Shown: in pieces, positions 7,626 through 14,613 of the stretch
Numbering within the stretch: the first letter of the stretch is position 1
Layout: every line of letters begins with the position of its first letter
Source of the DNA: CAZXMB01 sp964641715
Lineage (GTDB): Bacteria; Desulfobacterota; BSN033; UBA1163
Direction: 5' to 3'
Length of the DNA: 23,741 nucleotides
NCBI GenBank assembly: GCA_964641715.1
Contig: CAZXMB010000022.1
Span: forward strand, 1-23,741
Notes under the pieces: generated by a model
Databases searched by the model: none
Told to the model about the DNA's origin: nothing
The model's input: only the letters and a program-made list of their open reading frames with translations
Program-made: the position numbers and the translations under genes

Positions 7626-8633
7626 ATGATATCAAAAAAAAACATGATCGCATTTGTGCGCGAGGTCCTGGGACTCTCAGGGTCTGTCTCAATCGAACTC
7701 TCTCCCCTCAAAAGGAGAGGGTCAAACCGGACTTTTTTCAGGTTGAGATGGAACGGTAAGAATTCTGCAATCCTAATCCATTACGATCCAAAACGAATAG
7801 AGAACGCTTACTATGCCGATATCGCATCATTTCTCCGCCACATTGATGTCCCTGTGCCCTGGCTGATCCGTCACGACCGCGACCACTCCCTTATCATAAT
7901 GGAAGACCTCGGAGAGACGGACCTCTGGTCCTTCAGGGAAAACTCGTGGGAAATTCGGAAATCCCTTTACCAGAAGACACTGATCATCGCCCAAAGACTT
8001 CACTCCTTCCCGGAGAAGGAATTCCCATCGAGCCGTGTAAAACTGATGGAAGGATTTGGTCCTGATCTCTATAGCTGGGAACGTAATTACTTCAGAGACC
8101 ATTTCGTCAGGAGTTTCTGCGGAATCAAACTTGAGCCTTCTTTTGAGAAAGAACTCGAGAGGGAACTTTCAGGCCTGGGAGAGCGACTTTCGAAAATAAG
8201 GCATTCTCTTGTTCACCGTGACCTTCAATCCCAGAATGTGATGATCCGTGACGGAGAACCCTTTCTCATCGACTTCCAGGGGATGCGCTTCGGAAACCCT
8301 TTTTATGATCTCGGCTCGCTTCTCTGCGACCCTTATGTCGAATTCAGTACCGACCAGAGAATGGACTTACTTCTTTATGATTACAGCCTTTCCAAACAGG
8401 GTTTGAGCTGGGAGGATTTTCAAAAGACGTTCTGGGAGGCTTCGGCCCAGCGCCTCATGCAAGCCATTGGAGCCTATGGATTTTTAGGTCTCCAGAAGGG
8501 GCTTAAAACCTTTATTGGACATATCCCTGCAGGAGTTCGTCATCTTCATCTTGCGGCTTATCAAGCAGAATCCCTCCCAATTCTACAAGAACTTGTTGTG
8601 GAATGTCAGAGGGCAATCGAGCTGAAGGGATAA
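7626..8633 (+). CDS. amgK: AmgK-like N-acetylmuramate/N-acetylglucosamine anomeric kinase (APH family)
   Basis: 335 residues, the usual AmgK length, with an aminoglycoside-phosphotransferase/choline-kinase fold. The catalytic loop is LVHRDLQSQNVM (catalytic Asp199) and the metal-binding segment FLIDFQGMRFGNPFYDLGSLL (Asp216). The D-F-Q form and the following G-x-x-x-Y-D-L-x-S-L-L are typical of AmgK rather than antibiotic kinases. AmgK phosphorylates the anomeric hydroxyl of MurNAc (and GlcNAc) with ATP, giving the substrate of MurU. It directly follows the murU-like gene (48 bases). The ATG has little ribosome-site sequence, so coupling or the intergenic hairpin may matter. Cytoplasmic. Together with murU this is a strong functional pair. 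Confidence 0.85.
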   Translation: MISKKNMIAFVREVLGLSGSVSIELSPLKRRGSNRTFFRLRWNGKNSAILIHYDPKRIENAYYADIASFLRHIDVPVPWLIRHDRDHSLIIMEDLGETDLWSFRENSWEIRKSLYQKTLIIAQRLHSFPEKEFPSSRVKLMEGFGPDLYSWERNYFRDHFVRSFCGIKLEPSFEKELERELSGLGERLSKIRHSLVHRDLQSQNVMIRDGEPFLIDFQGMRFGNPFYDLGSLLCDPYVEFSTDQRMDLLLYDYSLSKQGLSWEDFQKTFWEASAQRLMQAIGAYGFLGLQKGLKTFIGHIPAGVRHLHLAAYQAESLPILQELVVECQRAIELKG

Positions 8634-8642
8634 AATTATTTT

Positions 8643-8688
8643 ACCCCCCCCTTCCCTCCTCCTCAAAGGGGGAGGGCTAGGTGGGGGT
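8643..8688. repeat. C-rich/G-rich imperfect inverted repeat
   Basis: An imperfect inverted repeat after the amgK stop. The C-rich arm (8643 to about 8664) can pair with the G-rich arm (about 8668-8688) around AAA. No T-tract follows, so it resembles the purine/pyrimidine-biased palindromic repeats dispersed in many deltaproteobacterial genomes more than a terminator. It separates amgK from the HPP gene. Copy number elsewhere is unknown. Confidence 0.55.
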
Positions 8689-8776
8689 GATGCCATTTTA
8701 ATTAATGCGTTTGTAGTTTAACACGAAAGGTGTTTAATAGTAGGTGGGTCTCAATGGAAACATGAGAGGTATCAGA

Positions 8777-9283
8777 ATGAGTTCACTTGATCTTAAAAAC
8801 CGGGACAGAAGTTATAAACAAAATTTGGGCGATATCATCTGGTCAGCAATCGGGGCTACGGTCGCAATCGGCCTTGCCCTATGGCTCGTTACTGATGATC
8901 ACTCAATGCTTCTTCTCGCTTCTCTGGGAGGATCCACCGTATTCCTCTTTGCCTTAACCGATTCAGAAGCTGCCCAGCCACGTGCACTTTTCGGCGGACA
9001 CCTCGGTGGTGCCTTGATTGGTATCCTGTGCTTTCAGCTCTTCGGCGATGCACTTTGGGTCTCTGTTGTTGCCTTAGTGTTGACAATGGTGGTCATGGTG
9101 GCAACCCGAACCATCCATCCACCGGCTGGCGCTAACCCGCTGATCATGGTTCATCATCACGCCAGTTTCATGGCATTATTAAAACCGGTTGGCCTTGGCG
9201 TGCTTACGCTATTTCTCGTAGCCATGATCTGGAGCCACCTACGCGCCGGTAAACAATACCCAAGGGAATGGACAGTAAGATGA
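8777..9283 (+). CDS. HPP-family integral membrane protein
   Basis: 168 residues with the ATG at 8777, chosen because AGAGG lies 7 bases upstream; in-frame starts also exist at 8744 (GTG) and 8762 (ATG). About four to five membrane helices are visible, for example IIWSAIGATVAIGLALWLV and VSVVALVLTMVVMVATR. The diagnostic IHPPAGANPL motif (His114 onward) is intact. The family name comes from this motif. A plant chloroplast member was reported to move nitrite, but bacterial substrates are largely unknown. Its stop overlaps the glycosyltransferase start by 4 bases (ATGA), so the two are probably translationally coupled, although the family is not otherwise tied to cell-wall recycling. Family certain, function unknown. 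Confidence 0.88.
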   Translation: MSSLDLKNRDRSYKQNLGDIIWSAIGATVAIGLALWLVTDDHSMLLLASLGGSTVFLFALTDSEAAQPRALFGGHLGGALIGILCFQLFGDALWVSVVALVLTMVVMVATRTIHPPAGANPLIMVHHHASFMALLKPVGLGVLTLFLVAMIWSHLRAGKQYPREWTVR

Positions 9284-10746
9284 AACCTCTCACCGTAGTC
9301 ACTTCTTATAATCCGGAACCTTTTTTTGAAGGAACTTTATCTCTCCTGTCAACATCAGGTCTCGTAGAGCATGTTGTAATCGTGGCTCCGGAACAGGTTT
9401 GCCTGAACATCCCTGGGTGTTCTGTATTGGACGCAGACCCTCTTCCCTCAGGTGAAACCCTCAACCAGATTCTGAGCGGAATACAAACGAAGTATTTCCT
9501 TCTCTTTCCGGAGTTTAAACAAATTTCAGTCGGGATTAAAACCCTGGAGAGATTTCTGGAAGCGGCTGAGTCCACGAAGGCGGGCCTGGTCTATTCCGAT
9601 TTCTATGACCAAAACGAACACCGAAAGAGCCTTCATCCACTGAATGATTATCAATTGGGGAGTGTTCGTGATGATTTCGATTTTGGCGGAATGATCCTCT
9701 TCTCTGTCTCAGCCATTCATCACACCCTGGGGAAATATGGTATCCTACCAGAGGTGATCTTCGCTGGTCTCTATGACCTTCGCCTGAAGATCTCCATCAA
9801 CCATTCTCTTTATCATCTTCAAGAACCACTTTATTCGATGATTGAAACAGAGGAAGCCGGCAGGGGGGAAAGAATATTTAACTACCTCGATCCTCGAAAT
9901 CGAGAAGTTCAGAGGGAGATGGAAACGGTCTTTACGGACTACCTGAAGAGGATTCGAGCCTATCTGCCGCCTCATTTTAGGGAGATCGAACAGCCAGCCC
10001 AATCCTTTCCGGTGGAGGCTTCTGTCATCATCCCTGTCAGGAACCGGAAAGAGACAATTGGAGAAGCTGTTAGGAGCGCCCTCTCTCAGGAAACCGATTT
10101 CTCATTCAACATCATTGTCATTGACAATCATTCGACGGACGGAACAACAACCATTCTCTCTGATCTTGCCAGGAAATATTCTCAACTCAAGCATATCATC
10201 CCGGAAAGGACCGACCTGGGGATCGGAGGCTGTTGGAATGAAGCCATGCAGAATAAAGCCTGCGGCCGCTATGCCATTCAGCTCGATTCGGACGATCTTT
10301 ACAGCAACCGATATACCCTGCAGAAGATGATCCACAGGCTTCGTCAGGGAAACTTCGCTATGGTGATCGGGTCCTATACCCCGGTTGATTCCTGGCTTGA
10401 AGAGATTCCGCCGGGTTTGATCGACCACTCCGAATGGACGGATGAGAATGGTCATAATAATGCACTCCGGATCAACGGTCTCGGTGCCCCCCGGGCTTTC
10501 AACACCTCTTTGATGCGTAAAATCGGATTTCTCAATGTGAACTACGGCGAGGATTATGCGGCGGCTTTGCGAATCTGCAGGGAATACCGAATCGGAAGGA
10601 TTTATGAAAGCCTCTATCTCTGCCGGCGCTGGCCAGGAAACAGTGATGTCGGTCTCAGCCTTGAAGAGATCAACCGTAACGACGCCTTCAAGGACAGGAT
10701 ACGTACTGAAGAAATCCTTGCTCGCCAGAAAATGAATCAGTGTTGA
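9280..10746 (+). CDS. Tandem-domain family 2 glycosyltransferase
   Basis: 488 residues from the ATG at 9280. Another ATG at 9268 touches the AAGGGA ribosome site and is too close to use it well. The C-terminal half (from about residue 245) is a GT-A domain: VEASVIIPVRNRKETI, then IIVIDNHSTDGT, and the metal/nucleotide DxD as DSDD (336-339). The N-terminal half (1-240) also begins like a GT-A domain (LTVVTSYNPEPFFEG) and contains GLVYSDFYD, but lacks a convincing DxD, so it is probably degenerate. No membrane segment, hence cytoplasmic or peripheral. It is coupled to the HPP gene and ends in a 10-base tail-to-tail overlap with the DUF1460 gene. Donor and acceptor cannot be deduced; the recycling context suggests an amino-sugar or muropeptide substrate. 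Confidence 0.85.
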   Translation: MKPLTVVTSYNPEPFFEGTLSLLSTSGLVEHVVIVAPEQVCLNIPGCSVLDADPLPSGETLNQILSGIQTKYFLLFPEFKQISVGIKTLERFLEAAESTKAGLVYSDFYDQNEHRKSLHPLNDYQLGSVRDDFDFGGMILFSVSAIHHTLGKYGILPEVIFAGLYDLRLKISINHSLYHLQEPLYSMIETEEAGRGERIFNYLDPRNREVQREMETVFTDYLKRIRAYLPPHFREIEQPAQSFPVEASVIIPVRNRKETIGEAVRSALSQETDFSFNIIVIDNHSTDGTTTILSDLARKYSQLKHIIPERTDLGIGGCWNEAMQNKACGRYAIQLDSDDLYSNRYTLQKMIHRLRQGNFAMVIGSYTPVDSWLEEIPPGLIDHSEWTDENGHNNALRINGLGAPRAFNTSLMRKIGFLNVNYGEDYAAALRICREYRIGRIYESLYLCRRWPGNSDVGLSLEEINRNDAFKDRIRTEEILARQKMNQC

Positions 10747-11540
10747 TAGAAACCCGGGTTCGCGTTCACCGGCCGTGCAACCATGATTCCTGTGCAGTCG
10801 CGGTTTCCCATCAGATACCCATAGAGGGTCTTTCTGGAAAGGACAACTTTACCCTCCTTTTGGGAGGCATGAAGCAGGTGAATTCGGTTCTTCACTCCTG
10901 AGGCAAGCCCAACATGATGAATATCGAGGCCCTCTCTATGGGTGGTGAGGGCAATGAGATCACCCTCATGAATTCGATTCTCGATGTGTTTCGTGACTTC
11001 TTTTGGAATGAAAAAGAACAATCGTCTGCTGATCCTTCTCTCAACGGACCTCATTCTCCGGAAATCTGCCGGTTCTTTTAAGGGAGGATAGAGATGGACA
11101 TGGGCGGTCATATAGTGAAGGGCCTTTCTTAAAGGCCTGCCTCCGATTTCGGCGGTGATATCCTTCAGGATGCCCCTCTTTTCATTCTCATAAATCCAGT
11201 CCGAAAAATAATGAAGCCGTGAGCAGTAACCCCCCGGAAGACCGCCTCGATATCGTATCTTCTGGAGTATTCTCCTGAAGGTTTTAAAAGACTTATCTCT
11301 CGATCCGATGCACCATGACAGAGCGAGTACATTTTCGATGAATGTCACACAGTCATGCTCTCTCAGATTGACGACAAGGTGTTCTTTGCTTTTCTTTTCG
11401 AGTGTGGCAACGGCATAAGGGTATCCCAAAAAGAATTTACCAATCTCGGGGAGAACCTGATCAGGGGGTTTGGTCAGCATCCCTTTCCCATTTAAAAAGC
11501 GAACCAATTCTTCGAAAATCCTTCGGTCCTGCCTTCTCAA
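10737..11540 (-). CDS. DUF1460 (NlpC/P60-like) cell-wall peptide hydrolase
   Basis: 267 residues from a TTG at 11540, which has GGAGG exactly 6 bases upstream. The frame is open to another TTG at 11597, but a likely promoter overlaps that longer version. The family signature is clear: FFLGYPYAVATLEKK, then VVNLREHDCVTFIENVLAL with the nucleophilic Cys (64 in this numbering), LDIHHVGLA with the catalytic His, and IHLLHAS. DUF1460 proteins are cysteine hydrolases related to NlpC/P60; characterised relatives cut cell-wall stem peptides after the D-glutamyl residue. No signal peptide is seen, so action on imported muropeptides in the cytosol is likely. It converges on the AmpG/MurU/AmgK operon and supplies the peptide-trimming step that block otherwise lacks. 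Confidence 0.86.
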   Translation of the reverse strand: MRRQDRRIFEELVRFLNGKGMLTKPPDQVLPEIGKFFLGYPYAVATLEKKSKEHLVVNLREHDCVTFIENVLALSWCIGSRDKSFKTFRRILQKIRYRGGLPGGYCSRLHYFSDWIYENEKRGILKDITAEIGGRPLRKALHYMTAHVHLYPPLKEPADFRRMRSVERRISRRLFFFIPKEVTKHIENRIHEGDLIALTTHREGLDIHHVGLASGVKNRIHLLHASQKEGKVVLSRKTLYGYLMGNRDCTGIMVARPVNANPGFYQH

Positions 11541-11568
11541 GGTTATCCTCCATAACGATCTCAGGCTT

Positions 11569-11597
11569 ATGTTAAACCTGTAATTCAAATGAGTCAA
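11569..11597 (-). promoter_or_regulatory. Probable sigma-70 promoter for the DUF1460 gene
   Basis: On the minus strand TTGACT (11597-11592), a 17-base spacer and TAACAT (11574-11569). The -35 matches five of six and the -10 four of six. Transcription would start near 11562 and give a leader of about 20 bases carrying GGAGG before the TTG at 11540. It lies just downstream of the bidirectional terminator, as expected for a separate transcription unit. Confidence 0.5.
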
Positions 11598-11637
11598 TCC
11601 ATCGACTCTTACTCAGCGTTGATCCAGAAACAATGAT

Positions 11638-11668
11638 AAAAAAGGGCCATTGGAGGCCCTTCTTTTTT
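11638..11668. terminator. Bidirectional intrinsic terminator
   Basis: A 7-bp perfect stem AAGGGCC (11642-11648) with GGCCCTT (11655-11661) and a 6-base loop. Reading plus, T-rich sequence follows (six T at 11663-11668); reading minus, six T follow (11643-11638). On the minus strand it ends the 58-residue membrane-protein transcript; on the plus strand it would stop read-through from the glycosyltransferase operon. Confidence 0.85.
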
Positions 11669-11699
11669 CAGGCAGGTAATTAAATCCGTTGACTTTGGA

Positions 11700-11876
11700 T
11701 CAGGGGTTGGATTTAGGGAAGATTCTTTCAATAATGTCAAAGCTACCTAAGCCAAGGCTGAAGGCACCCAATTTAATAAATTTGTACTGGAGAAAGATTG
11801 TCAGGATCGCCAACAGGATCACTGCGATCAAGATGATCTTCAATTTTTTAATCAAGGACAACCCCCTCAACACCAT
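11700..11876 (-). CDS. Small single-pass membrane protein (58 residues)
   Basis: Below the usual length cutoff but well supported. The ATG at 11876 is preceded by AAAGGAG about 9 bases upstream, and the stop (11700-11702) is followed about 40 bases on by an intrinsic terminator. The predicted product starts MVLRGLSLIKKLK, has one membrane helix (IILIAVILLAILTIFLQ, about residues 14-30), and ends in a short tail LGAFSLGLGSFDIIERIFPK. The basic residues before the helix predict a cytoplasmic N-terminus. A near-consensus sigma-54 promoter lies about 75 bases upstream. I recognise no family. The complete promoter-RBS-ORF-terminator layout argues for a real, regulated gene. The opposite strand also has a 68-residue frame, but that one lacks such signals. 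Confidence 0.72.
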   Translation of the reverse strand: MVLRGLSLIKKLKIILIAVILLAILTIFLQYKFIKLGAFSLGLGSFDIIERIFPKSNP

Positions 11877-11952
11877 TGATTCATTCTCCTTTTAAGATAT
11901 CATTAAATTTATGATCAGGCAAGACCCTATCAGTATCTTCAATAATAGAGCA

Positions 11953-11968
11953 AGCAAATTTCGTTCCA
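11953..11968 (-). promoter_or_regulatory. Sigma-54 (-24/-12) promoter for the small membrane protein
   Basis: The minus strand reads TGGAACGAAATTTGCT. Against the RpoN consensus TGGCACG-N4-TTGCW only one position differs (A for C), and the GG/GC spacing is exact. Transcription would start about a dozen bases after the GC, near 11943, leaving a leader of about 65 bases before the ATG. Sigma-54 promoters need an AAA+ activator; no clear activator site or activator gene is recognisable nearby. Confidence 0.62.
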
Positions 11969-12114
11969 CTGGTGGGCTGAATTGATAACTATTTGAAATA
12001 AAATGAAATTTCTAAATCGAACTTATCTTTATCTCCTATTTTCATTGCACAATTTGTCACCCTGTGGAATAAAATTTTTATAATGGACCGAAGCTTGGCC
12101 CTTTGAGATAAGAA

Positions 12115-13308
12115 TCAAGTGGGTTCGTTAAAGAATCTCAGGTATCGAACCAGGAAAACACCTGTGAGAACCAACCCGCCTAAAAGGATAAACCCCAGGT
12201 CAAACGCACCCCACTCCCCGAGGAGTCCGATCCCTGCTGGAATGGCTCCTCCCCCGATTAAAAAACCAAAGGGGACGGTAAGAGAGACAGCCACATTCTT
12301 AATCTTATCGGAACCGATACGGGCAAGAGCGGCAAAACCAGCCGGGAAAAAAGCAGTCGCAAGGATGGGTTGAATAAAAATGGCCAGGATGATCCAATCT
12401 CCTGAAACTACCCCGATCAGTGCGGTCACGGTGCCTGTCGTCAGAAAGGCGGCTTTTAATGTTTTCTTCGCGCCCAGATGGTCTGTAATCCATCCCGAAA
12501 GAATGGAAGTGCCCACAGTTAAAACTCTCGATAATGCGAGTACCGTATTGGCCCAGGTCCGATCCATACCTTTTCCTGAAACGAGATAGAGAGGAACCAT
12601 GGAATAGACTCCAAAACTTGAACCAATACCAAAAGAGAAAAAGAGAATCATGAGCCAGAATGAAGGCTCTTTCGATACGATTTGAAGAGTCCTCCAGCGA
12701 GGGGCTTCTCCGGGAAAGTTTCCCCCTTTCCCTCTGAGGGTGAAGATGAATCCCATGGCGAGCGAAGCCACTCCAAGGATGACCAAGACCCCACGCCAGG
12801 AAAACCAGCCCAGGAGGACCTCTGCAATCAAAGGGGCAATGATAAAACCAAGGTTCGGAGCCAATTCATGGATGGCGATGGCCTTTCCCCAGTGACGGGG
12901 GTTAACCATTGCCGTCAGAGTGGCGATCCCCGAGGGAAGATAGAATCCTGCCGCCACTCCCATAAACAAGAGGCCCACCCGAATCCCCCAGAGATGAGGG
13001 CTGAACCCCACCATCAGGAGTGCCCCCCCGATTGCCAGCGATGAGAGGATAATGGTCTTTCGATGGTGGAGCCAGGAGGAGATAAACCCAGAAAAAAATA
13101 GGCCCGCACAATACCCGAAAGAGATCAGAAAGAAGAGGGAGCCCGCCTCATCATGCCCCAATCTCAAATCCTTCTCCACCGCGGGCATCAGGGGAGAGAG
13201 CACGATTCTACCGAGGAAATTCATGAAGAAGATACCGATGAGAAAAGAGAGCGGCTTCAGATAGGAGAGAAAGGAGTATTTGGAGATCTCTTCTTTAAAA
13301 TCATTCAT
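12115..13308 (-). CDS. Major facilitator superfamily transporter
   Basis: 397 residues, twelve membrane helices, inner membrane. The N-terminal half has the usual MFS layout, with FFMNFLGRIVLSPLMPAVEKDL in helix 1 and the short loop SSWLHHRKTIILSS between helices 2 and 3; GWITDHLGAKKTL is the equivalent loop in the second half. It starts 31 bases after the M20 amidohydrolase stop and is the last gene of the minus-strand array, so it could import the substrate or export the product of that enzyme. The ATG has no strong ribosome site, which suggests coupling to the gene before it. No hairpin with a T-run is seen right after the stop. Substrate unknown. Confidence 0.87.
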   Translation of the reverse strand: MNDFKEEISKYSFLSYLKPLSFLIGIFFMNFLGRIVLSPLMPAVEKDLRLGHDEAGSLFFLISFGYCAGLFFSGFISSWLHHRKTIILSSLAIGGALLMVGFSPHLWGIRVGLLFMGVAAGFYLPSGIATLTAMVNPRHWGKAIAIHELAPNLGFIIAPLIAEVLLGWFSWRGVLVILGVASLAMGFIFTLRGKGGNFPGEAPRWRTLQIVSKEPSFWLMILFFSFGIGSSFGVYSMVPLYLVSGKGMDRTWANTVLALSRVLTVGTSILSGWITDHLGAKKTLKAAFLTTGTVTALIGVVSGDWIILAIFIQPILATAFFPAGFAALARIGSDKIKNVAVSLTVPFGFLIGGGAIPAGIGLLGEWGAFDLGFILLGGLVLTGVFLVRYLRFFNEPT

Positions 13309-13339
13309 GTCCGGCCCGAGGGGAGAATAAGATTCCCTA

Positions 13340-14527
13340 TTAGATTATCCTTAACCCCAAATATTCGTCAATGATCCTCACAAACATTTCCACACCGAAA
13401 GGGAGCACCTCTTCATCGATATCAAAGTGAGAACTGTGATAGGGATGAATGATTCCCTTTTGCTCATTTCTTATCCCAAACCTGAAAAAAGTCCCGGGAA
13501 CCTTCTCCAGATAGTAAGCAAAGTCTTCCGCTCCCATGGAGGGTTTTAATACCTCCACATTCTCATTTCCTATGGCTTTGGAACAGGCGGAGGCCACCAG
13601 GCGGGTCATCTGAGGGTCATTGACCAGAACCGGATATCCGTATTCAAAGTCGAATCGATAATCCACCCCGAAGGATTGGGCGATGCCCTGGGTCAGTTTT
13701 TCGATTCTCCCTCTCAATGCTTCCCGGACCTGCGGGTTCAACGAGCGCACCGTTCCTAAGAGTTCGACCTCATCCGGGATAATATTGAATGCGGACCCAC
13801 CCCCGATCTTTCCTATCGTGACGACCCCGCTATCCAGAGGATTGATATTTCGGCTGACAATGGAATGAATCTGTGTGATGAGGTGTCCTGCAGCGAGAAT
13901 GGGGTCCTTCGCCAGATGAGGAGAGGCGGCGTGACCGCTCTGGCCGAGGATCCTGATGGTAAACCGATCCGCTGAGGCAAGGGCCTCTCCTTCGCAGATC
14001 CCCACCTTTCCGATGGGGATCTGGGGATAGACATGGGCCCCGAAGATGGCATCCACCCTGGGGTTCTCCAGTACTCCTCCTTCGACCATCACCCTTCCCC
14101 CGCCCCCTCCTTCTTCCGCAGGTTGAAAGATCCACTTTATATTTCCTTTGAGCTGGTCTCTGAGGGTGGAAAAGAATCTCGCCACTCCCAAAAGAATCGT
14201 CACATGGGCATCGTGACCGCAGGCATGCATCTTCCCCTTGGCCTTTGAAACATAGGGAACCTGATTGAGCTCTTCCATGGGGAGTCCGTCCATATCCGCA
14301 CGGATCGCAATAGTTTTCCCTGCCTCTTTCCCCTGGAGGAGCCCGACCACTCCGGTTTTGGCCAATCCCCGTTTCACCTCCAGCCCAAATTGTCCGAGCC
14401 ATTCGCTGACGAGCCTTGAGGTTTCCACCTCCTCAAACCCCAGTTCCGGATGCTGGTGGATCGTCCTCCGGATTTCTACCAGCCAATCCTTCATCCCTCG
14501 AATCTTCTCTTCCAAAGAATTCCTCAC
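13340..14527 (-). CDS. M20D-family amidohydrolase (N-acyl amino acid / hippurate hydrolase type)
   Basis: 395 residues, the normal length. The start is GTG with an excellent AGGAGG 5 bases upstream. Metal ligands are all present: HACGHDAH (His101, Cys103, His105, His108), the Glu pair at 138-139, His165 in FGAHVYPQ, and His367 in YHSSHFD. The family removes acyl groups from N-acyl amino acids (hippurate, N-acetyl amino acids, indole-acetyl amino acids) or cleaves short peptide-like amides in the cytoplasm using two divalent metals. It follows the peptide transporter genes, separated by 86 bases with an inverted repeat, and precedes the MFS gene. The context suggests it works on what the ABC system imports. 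The exact substrate is not predictable. Confidence 0.9.
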   Translation of the reverse strand: MRNSLEEKIRGMKDWLVEIRRTIHQHPELGFEEVETSRLVSEWLGQFGLEVKRGLAKTGVVGLLQGKEAGKTIAIRADMDGLPMEELNQVPYVSKAKGKMHACGHDAHVTILLGVARFFSTLRDQLKGNIKWIFQPAEEGGGGGRVMVEGGVLENPRVDAIFGAHVYPQIPIGKVGICEGEALASADRFTIRILGQSGHAASPHLAKDPILAAGHLITQIHSIVSRNINPLDSGVVTIGKIGGGSAFNIIPDEVELLGTVRSLNPQVREALRGRIEKLTQGIAQSFGVDYRFDFEYGYPVLVNDPQMTRLVASACSKAIGNENVEVLKPSMGAEDFAYYLEKVPGTFFRFGIRNEQKGIIHPYHSSHFDIDEEVLPFGVEMFVRIIDEYLGLRII

Positions 14528-14566
14528 TTCGTCCTCCTTTTCCCCTATCTCTCATTGCCGAGGATT

Positions 14567-14592
14567 CTCCTTCGCCCTCTCTGGTGAAGGAG
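14567..14592. repeat. Inverted repeat between the ABC and M20 genes
   Basis: A 10-bp stem, CTCCTTCGCC (14567-14576) with GGTGAAGGAG (14583-14592), one G-U pair in the RNA and a 6-base loop. It lies between the last ABC gene and the M20 start and has no T-run, so it may stabilise or partly uncouple the downstream message. The sequence style suggests a dispersed repeat. Confidence 0.6.
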
Positions 14593-14613
14593 GGGGGAGT
14601 AAGATGATAGTTT

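Noticed and set aside
7626..8633. Antibiotic-resistance aminoglycoside phosphotransferase
   Set aside because: Same fold, but the DFQ motif, length and adjacency to a MurU-like gene and AmpG fit the sugar kinase AmgK better.
11689..11895. 68-residue plus-strand reading frame
   Set aside because: It runs antisense over the small membrane-protein gene, has no ribosome site or promoter, and begins inside the other gene's 3' flank. The minus-strand frame has all expression signals.
12056..12085. AT-rich inverted repeat as a terminator of the MFS gene
   Set aside because: The stem would be almost all A-T pairs with no clean U-tract after a GC-rich stem, so it is too weak to call.
13830..14402. 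190-residue minus-strand frame within the M20 gene
   Set aside because: Out-of-frame shadow of the amidohydrolase; Arg/Gly/Ser-rich with no family features.
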